The notes under the pieces were generated by a model. The model was not told where the DNA came from. It saw only the letters and a program-made list of their open reading frames with translations, and searched no databases. Of a DNA stretch of 64,000 bases, positions 54,711 to 64,000 are shown piece by piece; the stretch's first letter is position 1, and the number at the start of each line of letters is the position of its first letter. The translations under genes were made by a program, and so were the position numbers. Origin of the DNA: Saccharomonospora amisosensis. GTDB lineage: Bacteria > Actinomycetota > Actinomycetes > Mycobacteriales > Pseudonocardiaceae. The DNA lies in NCBI RefSeq assembly GCF_011761185.1, contig NZ_JAAOYM010000001.1:4030001-4094000 (forward strand), in the 5' to 3' direction.

Positions 54711-54755
54711 CTGGCGGATAATGATCACGCGAGACGTGTTCACGGTAGGCATCAT
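54699..54755 (-). CDS. cimA leader peptide (branched-chain attenuator)
   Basis: An 18-residue frame, MMPTVNTSRVIIIRQRAG, followed by TAA. The run Val-Ile-Ile-Ile is the expected control signal for branched-chain amino acid attenuation: ribosome stalling at those codons for lack of charged tRNA would favour transcription into cimA. It may start at ATG 54755 or 54752. A -10-like TAGGTG lies just upstream, so the transcript may be nearly leaderless. The ensuing hairpin and terminator support the call. Confidence 0.75.
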   Translation of the reverse strand: MMPTVNTSRVIIIRQRAG

Positions 54756-54762
54756 GCCACAC

Positions 54763-55011
54763 CTATCGCGAACCGCGCCGCTCAGCCCCTGTCTCCCCGG
54801 TGTAGCCGAGATCTTCACCGGCCACCCTGCCGACGAACGTGTCGGTGTGGCCTGGGCCCGTTGAGGACTGGTTGTCGCCTCGGTCGTCGTCCTGCCTTCC
54901 CCCTGTCGGCCTTGACCTGACCACCATCGGGTCGTCGGCGGCGTCGGCTTCGGTAGCGCTGGATGAGCGCGGTTGCCTGCGCGCGAGCAGTTTCTTGAGC
55001 CATGTCCACAT
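54763..55011 (-). CDS. Small basic hypothetical protein
   Basis: An 82-residue frame starting MWTWLKKLLARRQPRSSS, with GAGG about nine bases before the ATG. The N-terminus is an amphipathic, basic helix; the rest is polar and Gly/Asp/Arg-rich (TGGRQDDDRGDNQSSTGPGHTD). It lies between leuB and the cimA leader, on the same strand. No family recognised. It could be spurious, but the start context and codon use are like a real gene. Confidence 0.4.
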   Translation of the reverse strand: MWTWLKKLLARRQPRSSSATEADAADDPMVVRSRPTGGRQDDDRGDNQSSTGPGHTDTFVGRVAGEDLGYTGETGAERRGSR

Positions 55012-55095
55012 GCCCAACCACCTCACAGCGGGAGTTGTCTTCCCACTGGGATGCCCACATCGGGTGGTTTCCACACGGCCAGGACCCAAAGCGAA

Positions 55096-55120
55096 GGAGC
55101 GGAGCACTCGGCTCCGCTCC
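55096..55120. terminator. Hairpin downstream of leuB
   Basis: GGAGCGGAGC and GCTCCGCTCC form a perfect ten-bp stem with a five-base loop, about 28 bases after the leuB stop (minus strand). No U tract follows. Confidence 0.65.
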
Positions 55121-55147
55121 GCTGCCCGGTTCGCCCGCGAAACTCCC

Positions 55148-56188
55148 CTAGCCGACCTGGCTGGTGTTCGACGACACCAGCGCCGCGAGCCGGTCGCCGA
55201 TCGCCTGGGTGTTCCCCGGCGACGCCTGGTCGCGGGTGGCGAGGTCGAAGGCCACCGAGGCCTCGACCCGGCGTGCCGCCTCCGGCATCCCGAGATGGTC
55301 GAGCAACAGCGACATCGACAGCACTGCCGCGGTGGGATCGGCGAGGTTCTGGCCCGCGATGTCGGGCGCGCTTCCGTGCACCGGCTCGAACATGCTTGGG
55401 TTGGTACGGGTGATGTCGAGGTTGCCGCTCGCGGCCAGCCCGATACCACCGGTCACCGCCGCCACGAGGTCGGTGATGATGTCGCCGAACAGGTTGTCGG
55501 TGACGATCACGTCGAAGCGGCCAGGGTCGGTCACGAGGTGGATGGTCGCGGCATCGACGTGGGAGTAGGCGACGGTCACGTCGGGGTGCTCCAGCGAGAC
55601 CTCCTCCACGATCCTGGACCACAGCGACCCGGCGTGCTCGAGCACGTTGGTCTTGTGCACCAGCGTGAGGTGCTTGCGCGGACGCTGCTCGGCCCTGTCG
55701 AACGCGTCGGCGACAACCCTGCGAATGCCGAACGCGGTGTTCACGCTGACCTCGGTGGCGATCTCGTTCTCGGTGTCCTTGCGAAGCAGCCCGCCGTTGC
55801 CCGCGTAGGGGCCTTCTGTGCCCTCACGAACGACGAGCAGATCGATCTCACCAGGGTCGGCGAGCGGGCTGCGCACACCCGGGTACAGCCGTCCTGGGCG
55901 GAGGTTGACGTGGTGGTCCAACTCGAAGCGCAGCCGCAGCAGCAGTCCACGCTCGAGGATGCCGCTGGGCACGGTGGGGTCGCCGACCGCACCGAGCAGG
56001 ATCGCGTCGTGCTCGCGGAGTTCGCCGAGCACGGACTCAGGCAGCAGTTCACCTGTGGCATGCCAGCGGGAGGCGCCGAGATCGTAGTTGGTGATCTCAG
56101 CGCTCGGGGCGACCTCTCCGAGCACCTTCAGCGCTTCGGTCACCACCTCGGGCCCGATCCCGTCGCCGGGGATCACAGCGAGCCGCAT
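55148..56188 (-). CDS. leuB: 3-isopropylmalate dehydrogenase
   Basis: A 346-residue NAD-dependent oxidative decarboxylase in leucine synthesis. Features: [23 protein letters not shown], the substrate Arg region [37 protein letters not shown], the metal-binding [25 protein letters not shown] and [17 protein letters not shown] 56188 is chosen since GGAGG lies seven bases upstream (a GTG six bases earlier is less well placed). It is downstream of serA on the same strand but separated by 383 bases holding a tandem repeat. Confidence 0.97.
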   Translation of the reverse strand: MRLAVIPGDGIGPEVVTEALKVLGEVAPSAEITNYDLGASRWHATGELLPESVLGELREHDAILLGAVGDPTVPSGILERGLLLRLRFELDHHVNLRPGRLYPGVRSPLADPGEIDLLVVREGTEGPYAGNGGLLRKDTENEIATEVSVNTAFGIRRVVADAFDRAEQRPRKHLTLVHKTNVLEHAGSLWSRIVEEVSLEHPDVTVAYSHVDAATIHLVTDPGRFDVIVTDNLFGDIITDLVAAVTGGIGLAASGNLDITRTNPSMFEPVHGSAPDIAGQNLADPTAAVLSMSLLLDHLGMPEAARRVEASVAFDLATRDQASPGNTQAIGDRLAALVSSNTSQVG

Positions 56189-56426
56189 CCACACACCTCC
56201 GTCAGTCGGGCACCCGGCGTCCCAGGCTGCCCATCACCATCGAGTCCAGCGACGGCAGGCTACCGGCACCCGACAAACGGCCGAAGCCCTACCACCCGTA
56301 CGCCGCAGCCATGCGGCACCCGCCGTCACTCAATGGTGGCACAGCGCTACCGTGTGCACATCACCGAGTGCGGAAAGGTGCGGACCACCCGCCACCGCCA
56401 CCGCCACCGCTACCGCGAGGCTGTAG

Positions 56427-56481
56427 CCATTCCACAGCCATTCCACAGCCATTCCACAGCCATTCCACAGCCATTCCACAG
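56427..56481 (+). repeat. Five tandem 11-bp repeats
   Basis: CCATTCCACAG is repeated five times without a break, then GCGGAC. The 11-bp period is about one helical turn, so all copies face one side of the DNA. It lies 90 bases after the serA stop and 240 bases before leuB (minus strand). A short CCACCG-type repeat precedes it at about 56385-56412. No gene is visible in the 56189-56571 gap. Confidence 0.92.
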
Positions 56482-56571
56482 CGGACGAGAGGCGGTCCGT
56501 GCCAGCAAACGGAACTGCCCGCCCGCTTCGAGTCGTTGGCGGGCGGGCAGTCAGCGCGAGGCTTCGGTGGC

Positions 56572-58167
56572 TCAGTCGAAGGTGATCGCCCGGATCATGC
56601 GGGCATCGACGGTGGCACCGATCGGCTTCAGCAGGTGCTCGTCCACGGCGCGGTCGACGCGCAGCAGCATGATCGCCTCGGAGCGGTCGGTGGTCTGGCT
56701 GATCTGGGCGGCCTCGATGTTGATCCCGGCCTCACCGAGCAGCGTTCCGACCCGGCCCATGATCCCGGGACGGTCGGGGTACTCCAGCAGCAGCATGTGG
56801 CCCTCGGCGCGGATGTCGAAGTGCCTGCCGTTGACCTCGATCAGCTTCGGCACCTCTCCCTTGCCGGACACCGCACCCGACACCGAGTGAGTCGTCCCGT
56901 CGGCATGCACCGCGCGAACGGTGACCTGACTGCGGTAGGTGGTGCTCTCGGGCTCGGTGGTGACGCTCACCTGCACCCCGAGGTCATCGGCGAGTCGGGG
57001 CGCGTTGACGAAGGTGACCTGGTCCTCTACCACGCCGGAGAACACGCCGCGCAGCGCGGCCAACTGCAGCACGCTGACGTCCTCACCGGACAGCTCGCCG
57101 CTCGCGACGACCGACACCGACGACGGCGGCTTCGTGCTGAACGCCGAAAGCACGGTGCCCAGTTTCTGCGCCAGTGGCAGGTACGGCCGCACCTCCTCGC
57201 CGACGGTGCCGCTGGCCACGTTGACCGCGTCGGGAACGAAGTCCCCACGCAGTGCCAACAGAACCGAGTGCGCCACATCGGTGCCCGCGCGGTCCTGCGC
57301 CTCCACCGTCGAGGCACCCAGGTGCGGGGTCACAACGACGTTGGGCAGTTCGAACAGCGGGCTGGACGTGGTGGGTTCGGTGGCGAAGACATCGACGCCA
57401 GCCCCGCCGACCCGGCCTTCCCGCACCGCCTCGGCCAGCGCGTCCTCGTCGATGAGCCCGCCACGGGCCGCGTTGACGATGATGGCACCCGGCTTCACCT
57501 TCGCCAGTGCTGCGGCGTCGATGAGTCCCTTCGTTTCCGGTGTCTTCGGCAGGTGGATCGAGATCGCGTCGGCTCGCTGCAGCAACTCGTCCAACGAAAC
57601 CAACTCGACGCCGAGCTGAGCCGCGCGAGCAGGCGAGGCGTACGGGTCGTAGGCGAGCAGGTGGGTGCCGAACGCCTCGAGGCGCTGTGCGACCAGCTGG
57701 CCGATCTTGCCGAACCCGACGACACCGACGGTCTTGCCGTGCAGTTCCACACCCGTGAACGAACTGCGCTTCCATTCACCGCCACGCAGGCTCTGGTCGG
57801 CGGCCGAGACCCGCCTTGCAACGGCGAGCAGCAACGCGACGGCGTGCTCGGCGGCGGAGACGATGTTGGACGTTGGCGCGTTCACCACGAGCACACCGCG
57901 CTGTGTGGCGGCGGGAACGTCTACGTTGTCCAGCCCCACACCTGCCCTGGCCACAACTTTGAGTTTCGACGCCGCACCGAGAACTTCCGGGTCGACCTTG
58001 GTCGCGGACCGTACGAGCAGCGCGTCAGCCTCCCGTACCGCGTCCAGCAACGCGGGCCGGTCCGTTCCGTCGACGTGTCGGACCTCCACCTCGTCCCTGA
58101 ACACGCTCACCGCCGACTGTGCAAGCTTCTCGGCGAGGAGAACGACTGGCTTGCTCGAATTCGTCAC
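56572..58167 (-). CDS. serA: D-3-phosphoglycerate dehydrogenase
   Basis: SerA makes 3-phosphohydroxypyruvate, the first step of serine synthesis. The 531-residue protein is the long, type I form: catalytic and NAD domains (VVARAGVGLDNVDVPAATQRGVLVVNAPTSNIVSAAEHAVALLLAV; VGVVGFGKIGQLVAQRL; IIVNAARGGLIDEDAL; VTPHLGASTVEAQDRAG), an intervening ASB domain, and a C-terminal ACT domain (LLLEYPDRPGIMGRVGTLLGEAGINIEAAQISQT) that senses serine. GTG 58167 has AGGAAAGG upstream. M. tuberculosis serA1 (Rv2996c) has the same context. Confidence 0.97.
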   Translation of the reverse strand: MTNSSKPVVLLAEKLAQSAVSVFRDEVEVRHVDGTDRPALLDAVREADALLVRSATKVDPEVLGAASKLKVVARAGVGLDNVDVPAATQRGVLVVNAPTSNIVSAAEHAVALLLAVARRVSAADQSLRGGEWKRSSFTGVELHGKTVGVVGFGKIGQLVAQRLEAFGTHLLAYDPYASPARAAQLGVELVSLDELLQRADAISIHLPKTPETKGLIDAAALAKVKPGAIIVNAARGGLIDEDALAEAVREGRVGGAGVDVFATEPTTSSPLFELPNVVVTPHLGASTVEAQDRAGTDVAHSVLLALRGDFVPDAVNVASGTVGEEVRPYLPLAQKLGTVLSAFSTKPPSSVSVVASGELSGEDVSVLQLAALRGVFSGVVEDQVTFVNAPRLADDLGVQVSVTTEPESTTYRSQVTVRAVHADGTTHSVSGAVSGKGEVPKLIEVNGRHFDIRAEGHMLLLEYPDRPGIMGRVGTLLGEAGINIEAAQISQTTDRSEAIMLLRVDRAVDEHLLKPIGATVDARMIRAITFD

Positions 58168-58407
58168 GATGCGCCTTTCCTGAGTTCGGGAATCGGTTCG
58201 CGGACGCGCTCATCTGGAGACCACGGCAGTGTGTCCTCAACGCCCGCAGTTTAGCTCCAGGCGTTAACGCCGATGCAATACGTCCACAACGGCGCACGGT
58301 GCGGAATCAGCCGTTCACCGGCGAAAGCGAGTGAGGGAAGTCGGCAATGTCACAGCGCGAGGCGCGGCCACGACGCACCGTGGCAGACTGAGTTCCCAAC
58401 GTGGTGT

Positions 58408-58665
58408 TCAACGTGGTCTGTCGAACTCGCCGTCGCGCACACCGGCGAGGAAGGCGTCCCATTCGGACGGAGTGAAGACGAGGGTTGTCCCGTCCGGTTC
58501 GGACGACTGCCGCAAAGCGACGTAGGTGAGACTGTCGCTGTGGGTGACGAAGGCGTATTCGAGCGTGTCGCCCTCCGGACGCAGCCGCTGCCAGGTGGCC
58601 TCACGGAGGTCGAGTTCCGCACGGATGGCCGCCTTGTCACGGGCGGCCAAGTGTCCCGTATCCAT
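58408..58665 (-). CDS. DUF397 family protein
   Basis: An 85-residue protein with a DUF397 domain at its C-terminus (SLTYVALRQSSEPDGTTLVFTPSEWDAFLAGVRDGEFD). Such proteins are abundant in Streptomyces and relatives, usually beside XRE regulators; none is adjacent here. ATG 58665 has no ribosome site, and TACCGT eight bases upstream suggests a leaderless transcript. The open frame extends to 58746 through the ilvC terminator and is not likely coding. Confidence 0.8.
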   Translation of the reverse strand: MDTGHLAARDKAAIRAELDLREATWQRLRPEGDTLEYAFVTHSDSLTYVALRQSSEPDGTTLVFTPSEWDAFLAGVRDGEFDRPR

Positions 58666-58715
58666 AGGGGGCCACGGTAGGCCAAATGGGTGCAAAGAGC
58701 ACCCCGTAACGCGCG

Positions 58716-58757
58716 AAAAGGCCACCTCGGTCGTCGAGCGGACCAAGGTGGCCTTTC
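58716..58757 (-). terminator. Terminator of the ilv operon
   Basis: AAAGGCCACC and GGTGGCCTTT form a 10-bp stem, with an inner GGTC/GACC stem after a two-base bulge. On the minus strand it follows the ilvC stop by about 17 bases and runs into TTTTCG. Confidence 0.88.
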
Positions 58758-58773
58758 GGGTGCGATGCCGGAG

Positions 58774-60330
<1,557 letters not shown>

Positions 60331-60334
<4 letters not shown>

Positions 60335-62193
60335 TGCGACACCTCGTCGTCCTCGAACAGCGGCCGGATACCCCGTGCGGCCATGATCTCGTCGTTCCCG
60401 GTCCCCGCCGCGACCATCGGCCACACCTGAGCATCCTTGCCCACGACGAAGTCGATCACGACAGGGCGGTCGTTGATCTCCATCGCGCGCCGGATGACGT
60501 CGTCGACCTCGTCCTTGGTCTCGCAGCGCAGGCCTGCGCAGCCAAGCGCCTCGGCCAGCAGTGTGAAGTCGGGGATGCGGTGCTTGTGCGTGCCGAGGTC
60601 GGTGTTGGAGTAGCGCTCGGCGTAGAACAGGTTCTGCCACTGGCGCACCATGCCAAGGTTGCCGTTGTTGATCACGGCGACCTTGATGGGCACACCCTCG
60701 ATGGCGCAGGTAGCCAGTTCCTGGTTGGTCATCTGGAAGCAGCCGTCCCCGTCGATCGCCCACACCTGCTTGTCAGGGCAGCCGAGTTGGGCGCCCATCG
60801 CGGCAGGCACCGCGAAGCCCATCGTGCCGAGGCCACCGGAGTTGATCCAGGTGCGCGGCCGCTCGTAGGAGATGAACTGCGCCGCCCACATCTGGTGCTG
60901 ACCGACACCGGCCGCGTAGACGGCGTCGGGCCCCACCAGAGCACCGATCCGCTCGATCACGTACTGCGGGGACAGGCTGCCGTCCGAGGGCCAGTCGTAA
61001 CCCGCGGGGAACGTGTCGCGCCAGGAGTTGAGCTGAGTCCACCAAGGCGTGAGGTCGACCGACGGCGCGCTGTCCCGCTCGGCCTTCACCGCGGCGATCA
61101 GCTCGGTGATGATCTCGCCGCAGTCGCCGACGATCGGCACGTCGGCCTTGCGGTTCTTCGAGATCTCCGCTGGGTCGATGTCGGCATGCACGACCGTGGC
61201 ATCCGGGGCGAACGAGGACAGCTGCCCGGTGACCCGGTCGTCGAACCGCGCTCCCAGTGCCACGAGCAGGTCCGAACGCTGCATCGCGGCCACCGCCGCC
61301 ACCGTCCCGTGCATCCCGGGCATCCCCAGGTGCTGGGAATGGGAGTCGGGGAACGCACCTCGCGCCATCAGCGTGGTGACCACCGGGATGCCGGTCAGCT
61401 CGGCCAGTTCCCGAAGCTGCTCCGACGCCTGCGCCTTGAGCACTCCACCACCGACGTAGAGCACCGGCCGCCGTGCGTTGTTGATGAGCCGCGCGGCCTC
61501 CCGAACCTGCTTTCCGTGTGGACGCAGCGTCGGTCGGTAACCGGGCAGGTGCAACTCAGGCGGCCATGAGAAGGATGTCGCCTCCTGCAGCACGTCCTTG
61601 GGGATGTCCACGAGCACCGGCCCCGGCCTGCCGGTGCTGGCGAGGTGGAACGCCTCGGCGACCACCCTCGGGATGTCGGCGGGGTCGGTGACGAGGAAGT
61701 TGTGCTTGGTGATCGGCATCGTGATGCCGCAGATGTCGGCTTCCTGGAACGCGTCGGTGCCGATGAGCGAGCGGGTCTGCTGGCCGGTGATGGCCACCAC
61801 CGGCACCGAGTCCATGTGCGCGTCGGCCAGTGGGGTCACCAGGTTGGTGGCGCCCGGCCCCGACGTGGCCATGCACACACCGACCTTGCCGGTCGCCTGC
61901 GCGTATCCGGTGGCGGCGTGGCCCGCACCCTGCTCGTGCCGCACCAGGACGTGCCGCACCTTCGTGGAGTCGAGCAGCGGGTCGTAGGCAGGCAGGATGG
62001 TGCCGCCCGGGATACCGAACACCACCTCGACGCCGACCGCTTCGAGCGAACGCACGAGCGACTGCGCACCGGTAACCCGTACCGGTGTTCCCGCGGGCGG
62101 GGCGGGCTTCGGCCGTGCTCCTAGCTGGCTGGGCGACGCCTGGTGTGGCGTCGGCCCGGCATTCGTTTCCGATCGCGAGGTGGCGCTTGTCAT
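60331..62193 (-). CDS. ilvB: Acetolactate synthase large (catalytic) subunit
   Basis: A 620-residue thiamine-diphosphate enzyme, the first common step of valine, leucine and isoleucine synthesis. Features: [71 protein letters not shown] (catalytic Glu), FAD region, and the ThDP/Mg motif [33 protein letters not shown] (GDG...NN). ATG 62193 has GAGG upstream; the frame continues to 62280 through non-conserved sequence. Expression is very likely attenuated by the leader at 62345-62392. Confidence 0.97.
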
Positions 62194-62230
62194 CGGTTCT
62201 GCCTCGTGGGTCTGGAGTGCTGGTGCGCTC

Positions 62231-62260
62231 TGTCGGCTCTTGTCGGCTCTTGTCGGCTCT
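62231..62260 (+). repeat. Three tandem 10-bp repeats
   Basis: TGTCGGCTCT is repeated three times between the ilvB start and its attenuator, then TTGTCGTCTG as a decayed fourth copy. Function unknown; it lies in the untranslated leader of ilvB. Confidence 0.8.
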
Positions 62261-62280
62261 TTGTCGTCTGTTCCGGGCAC

Positions 62281-62318
62281 TAAAAAACCCCCGCCGACCG
62301 AAATGGTCGCACGAGGGT
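62281..62318 (-). terminator. Attenuator terminator before ilvB
   Basis: On the minus strand a stem of about 13 pairs (ACCCTCGTGCGACC against GGTCGGCGGGGGT, one bulge) with loop ATTTC is followed by TTTTTTA. It precedes ilvB by about 90 bases and is the intrinsic terminator of a classical attenuator. Confidence 0.88.
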
Positions 62319-62320
62319 CG

Positions 62321-62359
62321 CGCGTCGACGCAGAGGTGACTTCCCTACGCGTCGACGCG
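62321..62359 (-). promoter_or_regulatory. Pause/antiterminator hairpin before ilvB
   Basis: CGCGTCGACGC and GCGTCGACGCG are perfect 11-bp arms with a 17-base loop. The right arm overlaps the last codons of the leader peptide. Because each arm contains the self-complementary GTCGAC, alternative pairings are possible, as expected for a switch. Confidence 0.75.
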
Positions 62360-62392
62360 CTTGGGAAGTACGAGAATGGTCTGCGGTTTCAC
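62345..62392 (-). CDS. ilvB leader peptide (branched-chain attenuator)
   Basis: A 15-residue frame from GTG 62392: [15 protein letters not shown], then TAG. Ile-Leu-Val-Leu codons in a row are the control region; stalling there should free transcription of ilvBNC. TAACGT lies seven bases before the GTG with no ribosome site, fitting a leaderless leader transcript. The pause hairpin starts in its last codons and the terminator follows. Corynebacterium glutamicum ilvBNC is known to be attenuated in this way. Confidence 0.82.
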   Translation of the reverse strand: MKPQTILVLPKRVDA

Positions 62393-62521
62393 ATTGCCGA
62401 CGTTAATCGCCCCCGGTCACGGGTGTCAACTCTGCGGAATCGTGATCCCGGATACTGGACCGTCCGACCGTTGGACGCCCCCGAGTTTGGCCGCCGCTCA
62501 CCAGCGGTGCACCATCGAAGG

Positions 62522-63001
62522 GTGGCAGATGACTCGACGAACCAGGCAGCGGCGACGCCGCGGGAGTCGGCGCAACAGGCCGAGCCCGCTGCCGGTGGCG
62601 CCACCGCCGACGAGGGCAGGCGGGCGATCTTCCGCGTGCCCGCCACCGCCATGCTCGCCGTGCTCCTGCTGTTCGTCGGCGTGTTCCCGGCCGCGACCGC
62701 GCTCCCCGCGCTCCTTCCGCTGCTGCTGATCCCGATCGGGCTTGCCTTGTGGGTCGCGCGAACCCGCACCACGGCCACCCGCGACGGCATCACCGTGCGA
62801 ACACTGTTCGGCAAGCGGGAACTGCCGTGGGAGGCGCTGCGGGGGTTGTCGATCACACCCAAGTCGAAGATCGAGGCCGTGCTCTCCGACGGCAGCAAGA
62901 TCGCGCTGCCGACGGTGCGGACCCGGCACCTGCCCGTGCTGTCGCTCGTAAGCGCGGGCAGGCTGCCCGACCCGTCCGGGTTACTCGACGAACCCTCCTG
63001 A
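62522..63001 (+). CDS. PH-domain membrane protein (CFP-6-like)
   Basis: A 159-residue protein with a polar N-terminus of about 40 residues, a hydrophobic hairpin (FRVPATAMLAVLLLFVGVFPAATALPALLPLLLIPIGLALWV) and a bacterial PH-like domain (ARTRTTATRDGITVRTLFGKRELPWEALRGLSITPKSKIEAVLSDGSKIALPTV). M. tuberculosis Rv3004 (low-molecular-weight antigen CFP-6) has the same type and stands next to ilvB1. GTG 62522 (MADDSTNQ) is the chosen start; the frame upstream is antisense to ilvB. Function unknown. Confidence 0.85.
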   Translation: MADDSTNQAAATPRESAQQAEPAAGGATADEGRRAIFRVPATAMLAVLLLFVGVFPAATALPALLPLLLIPIGLALWVARTRTTATRDGITVRTLFGKRELPWEALRGLSITPKSKIEAVLSDGSKIALPTVRTRHLPVLSLVSAGRLPDPSGLLDEPS

Positions 63002-63042
63002 CCGTTTGCGGGGTTCGGCCGTGGCGTCCGCACCGGCGGGCG

Positions 63043-63048
63043 TAGTCT
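63043..63048 (+). promoter_or_regulatory. Possible leaderless promoter of ilvD
   Basis: TAGTCT lies six bases before ATG 63055 with no ribosome site between, the standard geometry of a leaderless actinobacterial transcript. Confidence 0.5.
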
Positions 63049-63054
63049 TGCTCC

Positions 63055-64000
63055 ATGCCAGCTCTGCGTTCCCGTACCACGACCCACGGCCGCAACGCCG
63101 CGGGGGCTCGCTCGCTGTGGCGCGCGACCGGCATGACCGACAGCGACTTCGGCAAGCCGATCGTGGCGATCGCCAACTCCTACACCCAGTTCGTGCCTGG
63201 GCACGTACATCTGAAGGATCTTGGCGAGATCGTGGCCGACGCCGTACGGGAAGCGGGCGGTGTCCCGCGTGAGTTCCACACGATCGCCGTGGATGACGGC
63301 ATCGCGATGGGACACAGCGGAATGCTGTACTCGCTGCCTTCCCGCGAGATCATCGCCGACTCCGTTGAGTACATGGTCAACGCGCACCAGGCCGACGCGC
63401 TCGTGTGCATCTCCAACTGCGACAAGATCACGCCGGGGATGCTCAACGCCGCTATGCGGCTGAACATCCCGACGGTGTTCGTCTCCGGTGGTCCGATGGA
63501 GGCGGGCAAGGCCGTCGTGGTGGACGGCGTCGCGCAGGCGCCCACCGACCTGATCACCGCGATCTCGGCCTCCGCCAGCTCGAACGTGGACGACGAGGGG
63601 CTTGCGGTTGTGGAGCGTTCCGCATGCCCCACCTGCGGCTCGTGTTCCGGTATGTTCACGGCGAACTCGATGAACTGCCTCACCGAGGCGCTCGGGCTTT
63701 CGCTTCCCGGCAACGGGTCCACATTGGCCACGCATGCCGCGCGCCGGGAGCTGTTCACCGAGGCGGGCCGCACGGTCGTGGAACTCGCCAAGCGCTGGTA
63801 CTTCTCCGACGACGAGTCGGCGCTGCCGTGCTCGATCGCGAGCAAGCAGGCCTTCGAGAACGCCATGGCCCTCGACATGGCCATGGGCGGTTCGACGAAC
63901 ACGGTCCTGCACATCCTCGCCGCCGCACAGGAGGGCGAGGTCGACTTCACCATCGACGACATCGACGCGATCGGCCGCAGGGTGCCTTGCTTGTCCAAAG
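63055..64000 (+). CDS. ilvD: Dihydroxy-acid dehydratase (partial, runs off the window)
   Basis: The first 315 codons of an IlvD/EDD-family enzyme that makes the 2-oxo acids of valine and isoleucine. [53 protein letters not shown] is the family start. The Fe-S cysteines appear in [12 protein letters not shown] and [45 protein letters not shown] follows. The 3' end is outside the window, so no stop is seen. It is on the opposite strand from ilvBNC and has its own promoter. Its product completes the Ile/Val pathway set by cimA, leuBCD and ilvBNC. Confidence 0.97.
   Translation, partial: MPALRSRTTTHGRNAAGARSLWRATGMTDSDFGKPIVAIANSYTQFVPGHVHLKDLGEIVADAVREAGGVPREFHTIAVDDGIAMGHSGMLYSLPSREIIADSVEYMVNAHQADALVCISNCDKITPGMLNAAMRLNIPTVFVSGGPMEAGKAVVVDGVAQAPTDLITAISASASSNVDDEGLAVVERSACPTCGSCSGMFTANSMNCLTEALGLSLPGNGSTLATHAARRELFTEAGRTVVELAKRWYFSDDESALPCSIASKQAFENAMALDMAMGGSTNTVLHILAAAQEGEVDFTIDDIDAIGRRVPCLSK

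Noticed and set aside
56202-56240. 12-residue frame [12 protein letters not shown] just before leuB
   Set aside because: Only one branched-chain control-type codon cluster is missing altogether: no Leu/Ile/Val run, no terminator after it.
56427-56481. 11-bp repeats as DnaA boxes or an origin
   Set aside because: TCCACA matches the box end, but the first three bases do not, and no replication genes are near.

Overview
This window is a stretch of core chromosome from a high-GC Gram-positive actinomycete. GC-rich codon use, frequent GTG/TTG starts, a two-domain MutT1, a HupB with a long Lys/Ala tail, the CofC/FbiD gene for cofactor F420 and a DUF397 protein together point to the Pseudonocardiaceae (Saccharomonospora, Amycolatopsis or Prauserella type). 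The genus is an inference. Gene order closely follows Mycobacterium tuberculosis Rv2921c (ftsY) to Rv3004 (cfp6), without the large cell-envelope lipid locus that interrupts it there.

Left part (1-17.9 kb): an IclR regulator; ftsY; an anhydro-MurNAc kinase with a sodium:solute symporter (probable peptidoglycan recycling); smc and acylphosphatase; a ROK regulator; then the mutM-rnc-rpmF-DUF177 block, a DivIVA-like coiled-coil protein, a secreted RNase Sa-type ribonuclease, coaD and rsmD. Middle (18-31 kb): a block that interrupts the rsmD-pyc adjacency known in M. tuberculosis, holding a HelD/HelR-type RNA polymerase recycling helicase, a luciferase-like monooxygenase overlapping it, an orphan SagB-type nitroreductase and an arginase-like protein with a Cys in place of a metal-binding His. 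These are followed by pyc, recG, a DAK/YloV-type kinase protein, rpmB and ung. 31-44 kb: gamma-carbonic anhydrase, GNAT, thiL, a stand-alone Lrp/AsnC ligand-binding domain, DUF3515, ddl, a MocR regulator divergent from an FMN flavoprotein, cysteine dioxygenase, gpsA, a PlsC-type acyltransferase, cofC/fbiD, ppk and mutT1.

Right part (44-64 kb): hupB, then branched-chain amino acid and serine synthesis: leuCD with its divergent IclR regulator, cimA, leuB, serA, ilvBNC and the start of ilvD. tRNA-Glu(CTC) and tRNA-Gln(CTG) lie beside gltX. cimA and ilvB each have a short leader peptide with a run of Ile/Val/Leu codons, followed by a pause-type hairpin and a U-tailed terminator, so both look controlled by transcription attenuation.

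The most distinctive non-coding signal is a family of 21-bp-periodic tandem repeats (core GGGGGACTCGCGG, 8-base spacer). It occurs as five intergenic arrays, all with the same polarity and the same capped end, three of them ending 0-2 bases from a stop codon. No prophage, insertion sequence, CRISPR or secondary-metabolite cluster is visible; the region is otherwise ordinary housekeeping DNA.
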